56,449 nt of DNA from Rhodoferax sp. (GTDB lineage: Bacteria; Pseudomonadota; Gammaproteobacteria; Burkholderiales; Burkholderiaceae_C): positions 1 through 56,449 of the forward strand of contig JAEUOX010000070.1 in assembly GCA_016790475.1 (NCBI GenBank), written 5' to 3'. The notes under the pieces were generated by a model. The model saw only the letters and a list, made by a program, of their open reading frames with translations. It had not been told where the DNA came from and ran no database searches. Shown here piece after piece: positions 26,931-36,083 of this stretch (positions within the stretch are counted from its first letter, which is position 1; the number at the start of each line of letters is the position of its first letter). Made by a program: the position numbers and the translations under genes.

Positions 26931-28208
26931 ATGCGCATCGAAACCCTGGCCGTCCATGGCGGCTATACCCCCGATCCCACCACCAAGGCCGTCGCGGTCC
27001 CGATCTACCAGACGGTGGCCTACGCGTTCGACAACACGCAGCACGGCGCGGACCTGTTCGACCTGAAAGTGGCCGGCAACATCTACTCCCGGATCATGAA
27101 CCCGACCAACGGCGTGCTGGAGGCCCGGGTCGCGGCGCTGGAGGGTGGCATCGGCGCGCTGGCGGTCGCCAGCGGCATGGCCGCGATCAGTTATGCGATC
27201 CAGACGATCGCCGAGGCCGGCGACAACATCGTCTCCGCGTCCACGCTGTACGGCGGCACCTACAACCTGTTTGCGCACACCTTTCCGCAGATGGGCATCG
27301 AGGTGCGTTTTGCCGACCCGCGCGCGCCGGAGTCCTTTGCCGCGCTGATCGACGGACGTACCAAGGCGGTGTTCTGCGAATCGGTGGGCAACCCGCTGGG
27401 CAACGTGACCGACATCGCCGCACTGGCGGCGGTGGCCCATGCGCACGGCGTGCCGCTGATCGTCGACAACACCGTGCCCAGCCCCTACCTGTGCCGCCCG
27501 TTCGAGCATGGCGCGGACATCGTCGTGCACTCGCTGACCAAGTACCTCGGGGGCCACGGCACGACGATCGGCGGCGCGATCGTCGACTCCGGCAAGTTCC
27601 CGTGGGCGCAGCACAAGGCGCGCTTCCGCCGCCTGAACGAGCCGGATGTCAGCTACCACGGCGTGGTCTACACCGAGGCGCTCGGGGCGGCCGCCTACAT
27701 CGGCCGTGCGCGGGTCGTGCCGCTGCGCAACATGGGTGCCGCATTGAGCCCGATGAACGCGTTCCAGATCCTGCAGGGCATCGAGACGCTGGCCCTGCGC
27801 ATGGACCGCATCTGCAGCAACGCGCTGCGCGTGGCCGGCCACCTGAAGGCCCATCCGAAGGTCGGCTGGGTGAACTATGCCGGCCTGCCGGACCACCCGG
27901 ACCATGGCCTGGTGCAGCGCCTGATGGGCGGGAGGGCCTCGGGCATCATCAGCTTCGGCCTGAAGGCGGCCGACAGCCGGGCCGCCGGTGCGCGGTTCCA
28001 GGATGCGCTGAAGCTCTTCACGCGGCTGGTCAACATCGGCGACGCCAAGTCGCTGGCCTGCCACCCGGCCTCCACGACGCACCGGCAGCTGAATCCGGAA
28101 GAGCTGGCGCGCGCCGGCGTCAAGGAGGACATGGTCCGGCTGTCGGTCGGCATCGAGCACATCGACGATCTTCTGGAGGATCTGGACCAGGCCCTGGGCA
28201 CGGTCTGA
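26931..28208 (+). CDS. metY: O-acetylhomoserine sulfhydrylase
   Basis: A 425-residue PLP enzyme of the Cys/Met metabolism family that makes homocysteine from O-acetylhomoserine and sulfide. PLP-binding Lys204 is in [12 protein letters not shown], with the phosphate-binding block [10 protein letters not shown] and the YSRIMNPTN motif near residue 50. Length and the LxxHPASTTH block ([14 protein letters not shown]) fit MetY. ATG 26931 follows a strong GGAGGAG site. It precedes the aldo/keto reductase by four bases, an unexpected operon partner. Cystathionine gamma-synthase-type activity cannot be excluded from sequence alone. Confidence 0.93.
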   Translation: MRIETLAVHGGYTPDPTTKAVAVPIYQTVAYAFDNTQHGADLFDLKVAGNIYSRIMNPTNGVLEARVAALEGGIGALAVASGMAAISYAIQTIAEAGDNIVSASTLYGGTYNLFAHTFPQMGIEVRFADPRAPESFAALIDGRTKAVFCESVGNPLGNVTDIAALAAVAHAHGVPLIVDNTVPSPYLCRPFEHGADIVVHSLTKYLGGHGTTIGGAIVDSGKFPWAQHKARFRRLNEPDVSYHGVVYTEALGAAAYIGRARVVPLRNMGAALSPMNAFQILQGIETLALRMDRICSNALRVAGHLKAHPKVGWVNYAGLPDHPDHGLVQRLMGGRASGIISFGLKAADSRAAGARFQDALKLFTRLVNIGDAKSLACHPASTTHRQLNPEELARAGVKEDMVRLSVGIEHIDDLLEDLDQALGTV

Positions 28209-28212
28209 GCCG

Positions 28213-29220
28213 ATGGCCGCGGTTTTCGCTCCGCTGCGCAGCGGTCAGCGGCTGGGCCTGGGCGGCGCCCCGCTGGGCAACCTGTTCCAGGCCATCTCCG
28301 ACAGCGCGGCCCATGCGGTGCTGGCGGCGGCCTGGGCGGACGGCTGCCGCAGCTTCGACACCGCACCGCACTACGGCCAGGGGCTCAGCGAGCACCGGGT
28401 CGGGCGGCTGCTGCGGGAGCACCCGGGTGCCGACTTCGGCCTGTCGACCAAGGTCGGCCGCCTGCTGCATCCGGATGCCGGCGCGCCGGCCGACCAGAAC
28501 GGTTATGTGCAGTGCCTGCCGTTCCGGCAGACCTGGGATTTCTCCGGCGCCGGCGTGCAGCGCAGCCTGCTCGACAGCCTGCAGCGCCTGGGCCTGGCCC
28601 GGGTCGACACGGTCTACCTGCATGACTGTGATGCCGGCACGCACGGTGCGGCCTACCCGCAGGTGCTGGAGCAGGTCGTCCAGCATGCGCTCCCGGCGTT
28701 GCGCGAGCTGCGCCAGCAGGGGCTGGTGCGCCACCTGGGCCTTGGCGTGAACGACGTGCAGGTGTGCCTGGACTTGCTGCAGCGCACCGAGCTTGACACC
28801 CTGCTGCTCGCCGGGCGCTACAGCCTGCTGGACCATGCCGCGCTGCCGCAGTTGCTGCCGCTGTGTGTGCAGCAGGGCGTGCGCATCGCGCTGGGCGGCG
28901 TCTTCAACTCCGGCATCCTGGCCACCGGTGTGCGGGGCGTCGCGGTGCCGCGCTTCAACTATGCGGCCGCACCGGCGGCCTGGGTCGAGCGGGTGGCGCG
29001 CATCGAGGCGCTGTGCGAGAACTTCGAGGTGCCGCTGCGCGCCGCCGCGCTGCAGTTTCCGCTGGCGCACCCGGCGATCGCGATCGTCATGGTCGGCGCG
29101 CAGACCGTCGGGCAATGGTCGGACGCGGTCGCGATGATGGCCCATCCGATCCCGCCGGGCTTCTGGCAGGCCCTGAAGGTGGCCGGGCTGCTGGGGCCGG
29201 AGACACCGGTGCCGGCATGA
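28213..29220 (+). CDS. Aldo/keto reductase, L-fucose (D-threo-aldose) dehydrogenase type
   Basis: A 335-residue aldo/keto reductase with the full tetrad: Asp49 and Tyr54 (FDTAPHYGQGLSE), Lys80 (STKVG) and His137 (YLHDCD). The start GLGGAPLGNLF and the YGQGLSE block match the D-threo-aldose 1-dehydrogenase branch, which oxidises L-fucose or L-galactose to the lactone with NAD(P). The next gene overlaps it (ATGA) and encodes a matching lactonase, which supports this call. It lies four bases after metY. Confidence 0.85.
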   Translation: MAAVFAPLRSGQRLGLGGAPLGNLFQAISDSAAHAVLAAAWADGCRSFDTAPHYGQGLSEHRVGRLLREHPGADFGLSTKVGRLLHPDAGAPADQNGYVQCLPFRQTWDFSGAGVQRSLLDSLQRLGLARVDTVYLHDCDAGTHGAAYPQVLEQVVQHALPALRELRQQGLVRHLGLGVNDVQVCLDLLQRTELDTLLLAGRYSLLDHAALPQLLPLCVQQGVRIALGGVFNSGILATGVRGVAVPRFNYAAAPAAWVERVARIEALCENFEVPLRAAALQFPLAHPAIAIVMVGAQTVGQWSDAVAMMAHPIPPGFWQALKVAGLLGPETPVPA

Positions 29221-30047
29221 TCGACGCGCACTTCCACATCTGGCAGCTGGCGCGCGGTGACTACGGCTGGCTGACGCCGGAGCTCGGCGCCATCCACCGC
29301 GACGTGTCGCTGGCCGACTGGCGCGCGATCCGCGCTGCCAGCGGCGTGACGGCCGGTGTGCTGGTCCAGGCCGCGCCGACCGAGGCGGAGACCCGGTTCC
29401 TGCTGGCGCAGGCCCGCCATGCCCCCGATGTGCTGGGCGTCGTCGGCTGGGTCGATCTGGCGGCCCCGGATGCGGTGCAGCGCATCCGCGCGCTGGCCGC
29501 CGACGATGCGCTGGTGGGTCTGCGCCCGATGCTGCAGGACCTGCCGGACCCGGACTGGATCCTGCAGGATGCGCTGACGCCGGCGTTGCAGGCCCTGGTC
29601 GATGCCGATCTGACGTTCGACGCGCTGGTGCTGCCGGTGCATCTGCCGCGCATGCTGCAGCTGGCGCAGCGCCACCCGGCGCTGCGCATCGTGCTGGACC
29701 ACGGCGCCAAGCCCGCGATCGCCGCTGGCGCCTGGGACGACTGGGCGCAGGGCATCCGGCAAATGGCGGCGCTGCCGCAGGTCTTCTGCAAGCTGTCCGG
29801 GCTGTGGACCGAAGCCGGCCCCGGCGCACCGGTGGCGGCGGTGCAGCGCTACGCGGGCCATCTGCTGGCATGCTTCGGCCCGCGGCGCCTGCTGTGGGGC
29901 AGCGACTGGCCGGTGCTCGAGCGCGCCGGTGCCTATGCCGAATGGCATGCGGCCGCGCGGGCGCTGGTGCCGCCGGCGGACCAGGCCGAGGTGTTCGCGG
30001 GCACGGCCCGGCGCGCCTACCGGCTGCGCGATCCCCACGCCGGGTGA
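29217..30047 (+). CDS. Amidohydrolase, L-fuconolactonase-like (COG3618)
   Basis: A 276-residue amidohydrolase-superfamily TIM barrel of the COG3618 group, which includes L-fucono-1,5-lactonase and other sugar lactonases. Marks include the opening MIDAHFHIW (metal or substrate ligands), LDHGAKP near residue 160 and GSDWPV near residue 225 with the catalytic Asp. The ATG at 29217 overlaps the stop of the dehydrogenase gene by four bases, so the lactone product would pass straight to this enzyme. Lactonase specificity is inferred from the neighbour and family; 4-sulfomuconolactone or rhamnonolactone hydrolysis are alternatives. Confidence 0.87.
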   Translation: MIDAHFHIWQLARGDYGWLTPELGAIHRDVSLADWRAIRAASGVTAGVLVQAAPTEAETRFLLAQARHAPDVLGVVGWVDLAAPDAVQRIRALAADDALVGLRPMLQDLPDPDWILQDALTPALQALVDADLTFDALVLPVHLPRMLQLAQRHPALRIVLDHGAKPAIAAGAWDDWAQGIRQMAALPQVFCKLSGLWTEAGPGAPVAAVQRYAGHLLACFGPRRLLWGSDWPVLERAGAYAEWHAAARALVPPADQAEVFAGTARRAYRLRDPHAG

Positions 30048-30060
30048 CGCGATGACGCCG

Positions 30061-30088
30061 CGGAATTGTTACGATGGCGGCAATTCCG
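30061..30088 (+). promoter_or_regulatory. Hairpin touching the ribosome site of the M20 gene
   Basis: CGGAATTG (30061-30068) and CAATTCCG (30081-30088) are perfect 8-base arms around a 12-base loop. The right arm ends on the first base of the GGAGG ribosome site (30088-30092) of the gene starting at 30100. It could modulate translation or act as an operator. Confidence 0.4.
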
Positions 30089-30099
30089 GAGGTGAACCC

Positions 30100-31572
30100 A
30101 TGAACGCACCCTTGCACAGGGAGATTCCCGCGGCCGTCCTGAACGATGCGAGCGCCCTGGCACAGGCCACGCAGCAGTGGGACGCCGACATCCTGGCCCG
30201 GTTGACCGAGTACATCCGGGTGCCGGCCAAGTCCCCCGGCTTCGATGCCGACTGGGCCCGGCATGGCCACATCGAGACGGTGCTGCGCAATGCGGCAGCC
30301 TGGGTCGAGGCGCAGAAGGTCGAGGGCCTGCGGCTGGAGGTGGTGCGCCTCGAGGGCCGCACGCCGCTGCTGTTCTTCGAAATCGCGGCCACGCGCGCGC
30401 AGGCGGGCGACACGGTGCTGATGTATGGCCACCTCGACAAGCAGCCGGAGTTCAACGGCTGGCGCCGGGATCTCGGCCCCTGGACCCCGAAATACGAGGA
30501 CGGCCGGCTGTATGGCCGCGGCGCGGCGGACGACGGTTATGCGGTGTACGCGTCGATCGCCGCGATCCAGGTTCTCAAGGCCCAGGGTGTGCCGCATCCG
30601 CGCATCGTCGGCCTGATCGAGACCTGCGAGGAAAGCGGCTCCTACGACCTGCTGCCCTACATCGACGCCCTGCGCACCCGGCTGGGCGAGGTCGGCCTGG
30701 TGGTGTGCCTGGATTCCGGTGCCGGCAACTACGACCAGCTCTGGCTGACCACCAGCCTGCGGGGCATGGTGGCCGGCACGCTGAAGGTCGAGGTGCTGAC
30801 CGAGGGCGTGCATTCCGGCGACGCATCCGGCCTGGTGCCCTCCAGCTTCCGGATCATGCGCCAGGTGCTGGACCGCCTGGAGGACAGCAGCACCGGTCGC
30901 CTGCTGCCGGCCAGCTTCCACTGCGAGGTGCCGGCGGAGCGGCTGGCGCAGGCGCGCGCCACCGCGGCCATCCTGGGCGACGAGGTCACCCGCCGCTTCC
31001 CCTGGGCCCACTACGATTGCGACGGCGCCGCCACCTCGGTGCTGCCGACCACCGACGACCCGTTCCAGGCCCTGATCAACCGCACCTGGATCCCGACGCT
31101 GAGCGTTACCGGCGCCGAGGGCTTCCCGGCGCTGGCCGACGCCGGCAATGTGCTGCGGCCCTATACCGCGTTCAAGCTGAGCCTGCGCCTGCCGCCGCTG
31201 GTGGATGCCGCCCGTGCGGTGCAGGAGATGAAAGCACTGCTGGAGGACAACGCGCCCTACCAGGCCCGCGTCACGTTTGACAGTCGGGGCGGCGCCACCG
31301 GCTGGAATGCGCCACCGATGGTGCCCTGGTTCGAGCAGGCCCTGCATGCCGCGTCCGAGGCCCAGTTCGGCGCGCCCTGCGGCTACATCGGCCAGGGCGG
31401 CACGATCCCACTGATGAACATGCTGGAGCGCGGCTTCCCGAAGGCCCAGATGATGGTCTGCGGCGTGCTGGGCCCGCGCAGCAATGCGCACGGCCCCAAC
31501 GAGTTCCTGCATGTGCCCTATGCCAAGAAGCTCACCGCCGCGGTGGCCCGGGTGATCGCCAGCGTGCCATGA
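30100..31572 (+). CDS. M20-family metallopeptidase/carboxypeptidase
   Basis: A 490-residue M20 zinc hydrolase with two-metal ligands in MYGHLDKQPE (His, Asp), GRGAADDGYA (bridging Asp), ETCEESGS (catalytic Glu pair) and a late NAHGPNEF (His). The central dimerisation domain lies between about 230 and 370. The protein resembles the cytosolic dipeptidase-like branch (CNDP type) rather than DapE. It probably cleaves dipeptides or N-acyl amino acids in the cytoplasm. ATG 30100 has a clear GGAGG site. It follows the lactonase gene by 52 bases containing a hairpin. Confidence 0.9.
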   Translation: MNAPLHREIPAAVLNDASALAQATQQWDADILARLTEYIRVPAKSPGFDADWARHGHIETVLRNAAAWVEAQKVEGLRLEVVRLEGRTPLLFFEIAATRAQAGDTVLMYGHLDKQPEFNGWRRDLGPWTPKYEDGRLYGRGAADDGYAVYASIAAIQVLKAQGVPHPRIVGLIETCEESGSYDLLPYIDALRTRLGEVGLVVCLDSGAGNYDQLWLTTSLRGMVAGTLKVEVLTEGVHSGDASGLVPSSFRIMRQVLDRLEDSSTGRLLPASFHCEVPAERLAQARATAAILGDEVTRRFPWAHYDCDGAATSVLPTTDDPFQALINRTWIPTLSVTGAEGFPALADAGNVLRPYTAFKLSLRLPPLVDAARAVQEMKALLEDNAPYQARVTFDSRGGATGWNAPPMVPWFEQALHAASEAQFGAPCGYIGQGGTIPLMNMLERGFPKAQMMVCGVLGPRSNAHGPNEFLHVPYAKKLTAAVARVIASVP

Positions 31573-31603
31573 AGCGTCGGGCGGCCCCTTCCCGGAGCCG
31601 CCG

Positions 31604-32446
31604 GTGAGCGGATCCAACTTCAGCCCGCTCACCGCGCAGGACGGCACCCATCTGGTCGTGGTCGACTGGCCGCTGAGCAAGGGTCCGGTCCGGGGGGTGG
31701 TGCTGATCGTGCACGGCCTGGGGGAGCATGCCTGGCGCTATGACCACGTCGCCGAGCGACTCAACAGCTGGGGCTTCGCGGTGCGCGCCTACGACCAGTT
31801 CGGCCATGGCGAGTCGATGGGCCAGCGCGGCGCGCTGCCCAGCGAGGACCGCCTTTTGTCCGACCTGGCCGAGGTGGTGGACGAATCGCGCTTCCGGATG
31901 AGCGCCAGCACGCCGCTGATCCTGCTGGGCCACAGCATGGGAGGGCTGGTGGCCGGCCGCTTCGTGGCCCAGGCGCGCCGCCCGGTGCAGGCGCTGGTGA
32001 TGTCCTCGCCGGCGCTGGATCCGGGTCTGAACCCGTTCCAGAAACTGCTGCTGGCGGTGCTGCCGCGGATCGCGCCGGATCTGCGCGTCGGCAACGGGCT
32101 GGACGCGCGCTTCATCTCGCACGATCCGGCGGTCGTCGCGGCCTACAAGGCGGACCCGCTGGTGCACGACCGCATCTCGGCGCGGCTGGCGCTGTTCATC
32201 GCGCAGAACGGCCCGGCCACGGTGGCCGCGGCACCGGCCTGGACCGTCCCGACGCTGCTGATGTATGCCGGTGACGACCGGCTGGTCCAGCCGCAGGGCA
32301 GCCGCCGCTTCGCGCAGGCGGCGCCGCCGGACGTGGTGACGGCCCGCTGCTTCGACGGCCTGTACCACGAGATCTTCAATGAGCTCGCGCCGCAGCGCGA
32401 GCAGGTGTTCGCGGAGCTGCAGCGCTGGCTGGACGCGCGTTTCTGA
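31604..32446 (+). CDS. Alpha/beta hydrolase, monoacylglycerol lipase-like
   Basis: A 280-residue serine hydrolase of the Hydrolase_4 type. Marks are VHGLGEHAWRYDHVAERL (oxyanion HG), the nucleophile elbow LLGHSMGGLV with Ser near residue 109, an acid in YAGDDRLV and His in LYHEIFNE. No signal peptide is seen. The GTG start at 31604 has GGAG six bases upstream and lies 31 bases after the M20 gene. It likely hydrolyses lipid esters or lysophospholipids; the exact substrate is unknown. Confidence 0.88.
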   Translation: MSGSNFSPLTAQDGTHLVVVDWPLSKGPVRGVVLIVHGLGEHAWRYDHVAERLNSWGFAVRAYDQFGHGESMGQRGALPSEDRLLSDLAEVVDESRFRMSASTPLILLGHSMGGLVAGRFVAQARRPVQALVMSSPALDPGLNPFQKLLLAVLPRIAPDLRVGNGLDARFISHDPAVVAAYKADPLVHDRISARLALFIAQNGPATVAAAPAWTVPTLLMYAGDDRLVQPQGSRRFAQAAPPDVVTARCFDGLYHEIFNELAPQREQVFAELQRWLDARF

Positions 32447-32459
32447 ACGTGCGCGCCGC

Positions 32460-32924
32460 TCAGGACTTGCCCAGCAAGCCGCCGAGCATCCCCATCAGGT
32501 CGCCCGCATTGCCCAGGCCGCCCTGCGGCAGCTGGCCCTGAGGCGTGAGCTTGTCGATGAGGCCCGGGAGCAGGCCGGACAGCTGGCCCGCCGCCGCGTC
32601 GCGGTCCACGCCCAGGCTGCTTGCGAGTTGCGACAGGGTGTCCTGCCCCAGCACCTGGCCGAGCTGATCCCCGCTGATCGCCTGGTTGGCGCCGGTGCCT
32701 ACCCAGGAGTTCGCGACCTCGCCCAGGCCGGCCTGCTGGAACTTCTCGATCAGGCCGGACAGGCCGCCGTGGCCGCCGTCGTTGCCCAGCAGGCCGGTGA
32801 GGGCCTGCAGCAGCTGCGGGTTCTGGGCCAGCGTGCCGAGCAGGCCGCCAAGGCCGCCGCCTTCGGCGCTCTGGTTCTGCAGGTTGCCGGCGACGGCGCC
32901 GATCACGGAGTCAAGCAATCCCAT
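32460..32924 (-). CDS. DUF937 (YidB-like) protein
   Basis: A 154-residue glycine- and leucine-rich cytoplasmic protein starting MGLLDSVIGAV, typical of YidB/DUF937 proteins. The middle shows the conserved block GLGEVANSWVGTGANQAISGDQL (quoted in part: VANSWVGTGANQ) followed by LASSLGVD. The function of the family is not established. It has a GGAGGA ribosome site and is convergent with the lipase-like gene (13-base gap). Confidence 0.88.
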   Translation of the reverse strand: MGLLDSVIGAVAGNLQNQSAEGGGLGGLLGTLAQNPQLLQALTGLLGNDGGHGGLSGLIEKFQQAGLGEVANSWVGTGANQAISGDQLGQVLGQDTLSQLASSLGVDRDAAAGQLSGLLPGLIDKLTPQGQLPQGGLGNAGDLMGMLGGLLGKS

Positions 32925-32963
32925 GGAATCCTCCTGATGGTGTTTGGATGCGCCCGGCGCGCG

Positions 32964-34142
32964 TCAGGCCGAAGCGCTGCGGGCCGCGCGATTGTGCATC
33001 GCCAGCCAGGCCAGCGCGAGGCCTGTCAGCGCTACCGGGAGGATCGAGCCGATGTTTAACATTTGCCAGCCCTGTGTCGTGACCAGCGCACCGGACGCGA
33101 AGGACGTCAGCGCCATCACCGCGAAGACGCAGAAGTTGATCGCCGCCTGGGCCCGGTCCTTCTCCTCCGGCCGGTAGGCCTGCAGGGCCAGCGTCGTGCT
33201 GCCGGTGAACAGGAAGTTCCAGCCCACGCCCAGCAGGAACAGCGCGACCAGGAACTGCTGCAGCTCCACGCCGGACAGCGCGATCGCGATGCAGACGGCG
33301 TTGAGCGCCACACCCACGCCCATGATCTGCAGCGTGCCGAAGCGCCGGATCAGGTGGCCGGTGAAGAAGCCGGGTGCAAACATGCCGATCACATGCCATT
33401 CCAGCACCAGCGCCGCATCCTCGAAGGGCAGCTTGCAGACCTGCATCGCCAGCGGCGTGGCGGCCATCAGCAGGTTCATGACGCCGTAGCCAAGCGCCGC
33501 ACCCAGCGTCGAGACGATGAAGACCGGCTGGCGCATGATCTCGGACAGCGCGCGCCCGCTGGGGCTGCCGGCGGCCTTGGGCGGCACGGGCGGGAACCGC
33601 ATCAGCGCGACGATCACCATGCACAGCACGGCCACGACGGCCAGCGCCAGGTAGGCGCCGGTGAAGGGCACCGACGTCAGGCCGCGGGTGCGGGTGGCCA
33701 GGTTGGGGCCGATCACCGCGCCGATCAGCCCGCCGGCCAGCACCAGCGAGATCGCCTTCTCGCGGTAGGCCGGCGCCGCCAGCTCGGCCGCGGCGAACCG
33801 GTACAGCTGGCCGTTGGCGCTGTAGTAGCCGGCGATCACCGTGCCGGCCACCAGCAGCCAGAACTGGTGGTGCCACACCGCCCAGGCGCACAGCAGCGCC
33901 GAGAACAGGCCCACTGCCAGGCCCATCATGAACGAGCCCTTGCGGCCCCATGCCTCCTGGCTGCGCGCCACCAGCGGCGTGCTCAGCGCTCCGCCGACGA
34001 CGTACCCCATGACCGGCAGCGTTGCCATCCAGCCCACCGGGGCCAGGCTCAGCCCGATCAGGCCGTTGATCGCGATGAACACGACGTTGTTGGTCAGGAA
34101 CAGGCCCTGGCAGGCGGCCAGCAGGTACAGGTTGCGGTTCAT
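32964..34142 (-). CDS. MFS transporter
   Basis: A 392-residue major facilitator protein with about 12 membrane segments. It opens MNRNLYLLAACQGLFLTNN and the central cytoplasmic loop contains RFPPVPPKAAGSPSGRAL. The loop 2-3 basic motif is weak (VARSQEAWGRKGS). The start ATG overlaps the stop of rsmE by four bases, so the two genes are coupled. The substrate is unknown; an efflux role is as likely as uptake. Confidence 0.9.
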   Translation of the reverse strand: MNRNLYLLAACQGLFLTNNVVFIAINGLIGLSLAPVGWMATLPVMGYVVGGALSTPLVARSQEAWGRKGSFMMGLAVGLFSALLCAWAVWHHQFWLLVAGTVIAGYYSANGQLYRFAAAELAAPAYREKAISLVLAGGLIGAVIGPNLATRTRGLTSVPFTGAYLALAVVAVLCMVIVALMRFPPVPPKAAGSPSGRALSEIMRQPVFIVSTLGAALGYGVMNLLMAATPLAMQVCKLPFEDAALVLEWHVIGMFAPGFFTGHLIRRFGTLQIMGVGVALNAVCIAIALSGVELQQFLVALFLLGVGWNFLFTGSTTLALQAYRPEEKDRAQAAINFCVFAVMALTSFASGALVTTQGWQMLNIGSILPVALTGLALAWLAMHNRAARSASA

Positions 34143-34888
34143 GCCAGCAGTGTAAGTGCCGCGATCGCGGCGGTTTCCGCGCGCAGCACGCGGGGCCCGA
34201 GTTGCACCGGCATGAAGCCGTGGTCGAGCGCGAGTTGTTCCTCCGGGGCGGACAGGCCGCCTTCCGGGCCGATCAGCACGGTGCAGTCGCCGGCCTGCGC
34301 CGCATCAGGCGGCGCCCAGGCGCGGGCGTCCGGCCGGAAGGACAGCAGCATCCGCAACCCGGTACCCGCGGCCGGCGGCAGCCCCTGCAGCCACGCGCGC
34401 AGGCCCTGGGGCGCCGGTGTATCCGGCACCTGGTTGCGGCCACACTGCTCGCAGGCGGCCACGGCAATGCTCTGCCAGTGCGCGGCGCGCCGCTGGGCAC
34501 GTTCGCCGTCGAGCCGCACGACGGTGCGCTCGGTCGTCAGCGCCTGCACGCTGGCCGCGCCCAGCTCCGTGGCCTTCTCGACCAGCCAGTCCATGCGCTC
34601 ATTGGCTGGCATGCCGATCGCCAGGTGGATGCGGCGCTGCGCTTCGCGCTCCACCGGCCGGTAGCGCCCGACCTGCACCTGGACCGCCTGGCGGCCCATC
34701 TCCAGGACCGTGGCGTCGCATTCGCCGCCAACCGCGGTGCCGGTGGCGTCCGTCATGCCGAACAGCACGATGGGGGCGCCAGGCTGCAGCCGCAGCACCT
34801 GCACATGGCGGGCCGCACCGGGAGGAAGCTCCAGCGGGGCGCCGCCGGCCAGGGGCACCGGGCAGTGGAAACGCGGCGGCTGCGCCAT
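34139..34888 (-). CDS. rsmE: 16S rRNA (uracil-1498-N3)-methyltransferase
   Basis: A 249-residue SPOUT-fold methyltransferase that modifies U1498 of 16S rRNA using SAM. The C-terminal knot shows the two signature blocks LIGPEGGLS..E and LGPRVLRAETA, and an N-terminal PUA-like domain covers about residues 1-75. The ATG at 34888 (MAQPPRFHCPVPL) matches the family start. It lies downstream of the amgK-like gene by 14 bases on the same strand. Confidence 0.95.
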   Translation of the reverse strand: MAQPPRFHCPVPLAGGAPLELPPGAARHVQVLRLQPGAPIVLFGMTDATGTAVGGECDATVLEMGRQAVQVQVGRYRPVEREAQRRIHLAIGMPANERMDWLVEKATELGAASVQALTTERTVVRLDGERAQRRAAHWQSIAVAACEQCGRNQVPDTPAPQGLRAWLQGLPPAAGTGLRMLLSFRPDARAWAPPDAAQAGDCTVLIGPEGGLSAPEEQLALDHGFMPVQLGPRVLRAETAAIAALTLLA

Positions 34889-34902
34889 GCCCGGCTGCCG
34901 GA

Positions 34903-36012
34903 TCAGACCCGGCCGAACGCGTAGCCGCCGGCCTCCTGGATGCCCTCGACCTGGTCCAGCAGGCGCAGCAGCGGCTTGAGCTCGCGGTAGCGTGCGGCCG
35001 TGGCGCGCATGTAGGCGATGAAGCGGGGGGTATCCGCCAGGTAGCGCGGCTTGCCATCGCGCAGCGTCAGCCGCGCGAAGATGCCGGTCACGCGCAGATG
35101 GCGCTGCAGGCCGGTCCACTCGACACCGCGGTAGAAGTTGCCGAAGTCGTCGCCCACCGGCAGACCCGCGGCCCGGGCCTTCTCCCAGTAGCGGATCGTG
35201 ATGTCCAGCACGAACTCCTCGTCCCAGCTGAGAAAGGCGTCGCGCATCAGGCTGCCGATGTCGTAGGTGATCGGGCCATAGAGGGCGTCCTGGAAGTCCA
35301 GCACGCCGACGCGCGGATCGCCGGCCACCGGCAGCATCAGGTTGCGCGGCATGAAGTCACAGTGCACGAACACCGTCGGCCAGGCCAGGCAGGCGTCGGC
35401 GATCGCGTGGAAGCTGGTGTCCAGCGTCGCGCGCATCGCGGCGTCGGGTGCGCGGCCGCGGTGCTGCGTCAGGTACCACTGCGGGAACAGCTCCATCTCG
35501 CGCAGCATCGTGTCGCGGTCGAATGCCGGCAGCACGCCGGGGCGCGAGGCCTTCTGCAGCAGCACCAGCGCGTCGATCGCCTGCTGGTACAGCGCGAGGT
35601 TGGCCTGGGGTTGTTCCACCTGCAGCGCCTGCATCATCGTGCGCGGCCCCAGATCCTGCAGCAGCATGAAGCCCTGGGAGCGGTCCCAGGCCAGCACCTG
35701 CGGCACGCGCAGGCCGGCCTGCGCCAGCACCTCGGCCCCGTGGGCAAACGGTGCGCAGTCCTCCTTGTCGGGCGGGGCATCCATGATGATGCGGCTGCCA
35801 TGGGTGCTGTCGATCCGGAAATAGCGCCGGAAGCTGGCGTCGGCCGAGGCCATCCGCAGGCTCGCGAGATCCAGGCCCTGGGCCGCCTGCTGCGCGGCCA
35901 GCCAGCGCTCGAAATGGCCGGCCCGCAGCGGGTCGGACCACAGGAAGGGCGACGGGGTTTCGGAGCCTGTGGGGGAGGTGGCGGCCGGGGACGGGTCAGG
36001 GCAGGCGCTCAT
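34903..36012 (-). CDS. amgK: Aminoglycoside phosphotransferase-fold sugar kinase, AmgK-like
   Basis: A 369-residue protein with the aminoglycoside phosphotransferase fold. The catalytic loop is VHCDFMPRNLML and the metal-binding loop GVLDFQDALYGPITYDIGSL. In many proteobacteria this gene is divergent from lptD and encodes the anomeric N-acetylmuramate/N-acetylglucosamine kinase of peptidoglycan recycling; the same arrangement here supports the name. No MurU gene follows. The first 25 residues are proline- and serine-rich. A possible -10 (TAGAAT, 36027-36022) lies only ten bases before the ATG, so the mRNA may be almost leaderless or the start may be downstream. Confidence 0.83.
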   Translation of the reverse strand: MSACPDPSPAATSPTGSETPSPFLWSDPLRAGHFERWLAAQQAAQGLDLASLRMASADASFRRYFRIDSTHGSRIIMDAPPDKEDCAPFAHGAEVLAQAGLRVPQVLAWDRSQGFMLLQDLGPRTMMQALQVEQPQANLALYQQAIDALVLLQKASRPGVLPAFDRDTMLREMELFPQWYLTQHRGRAPDAAMRATLDTSFHAIADACLAWPTVFVHCDFMPRNLMLPVAGDPRVGVLDFQDALYGPITYDIGSLMRDAFLSWDEEFVLDITIRYWEKARAAGLPVGDDFGNFYRGVEWTGLQRHLRVTGIFARLTLRDGKPRYLADTPRFIAYMRATAARYRELKPLLRLLDQVEGIQEAGGYAFGRV

Positions 36013-36083
36013 GGATAATCCATTCTACAAACCACCCTTTACCGCAGGCCCCGCGCCGCCAGCCCCGAGATCCAGCTTTGCCG

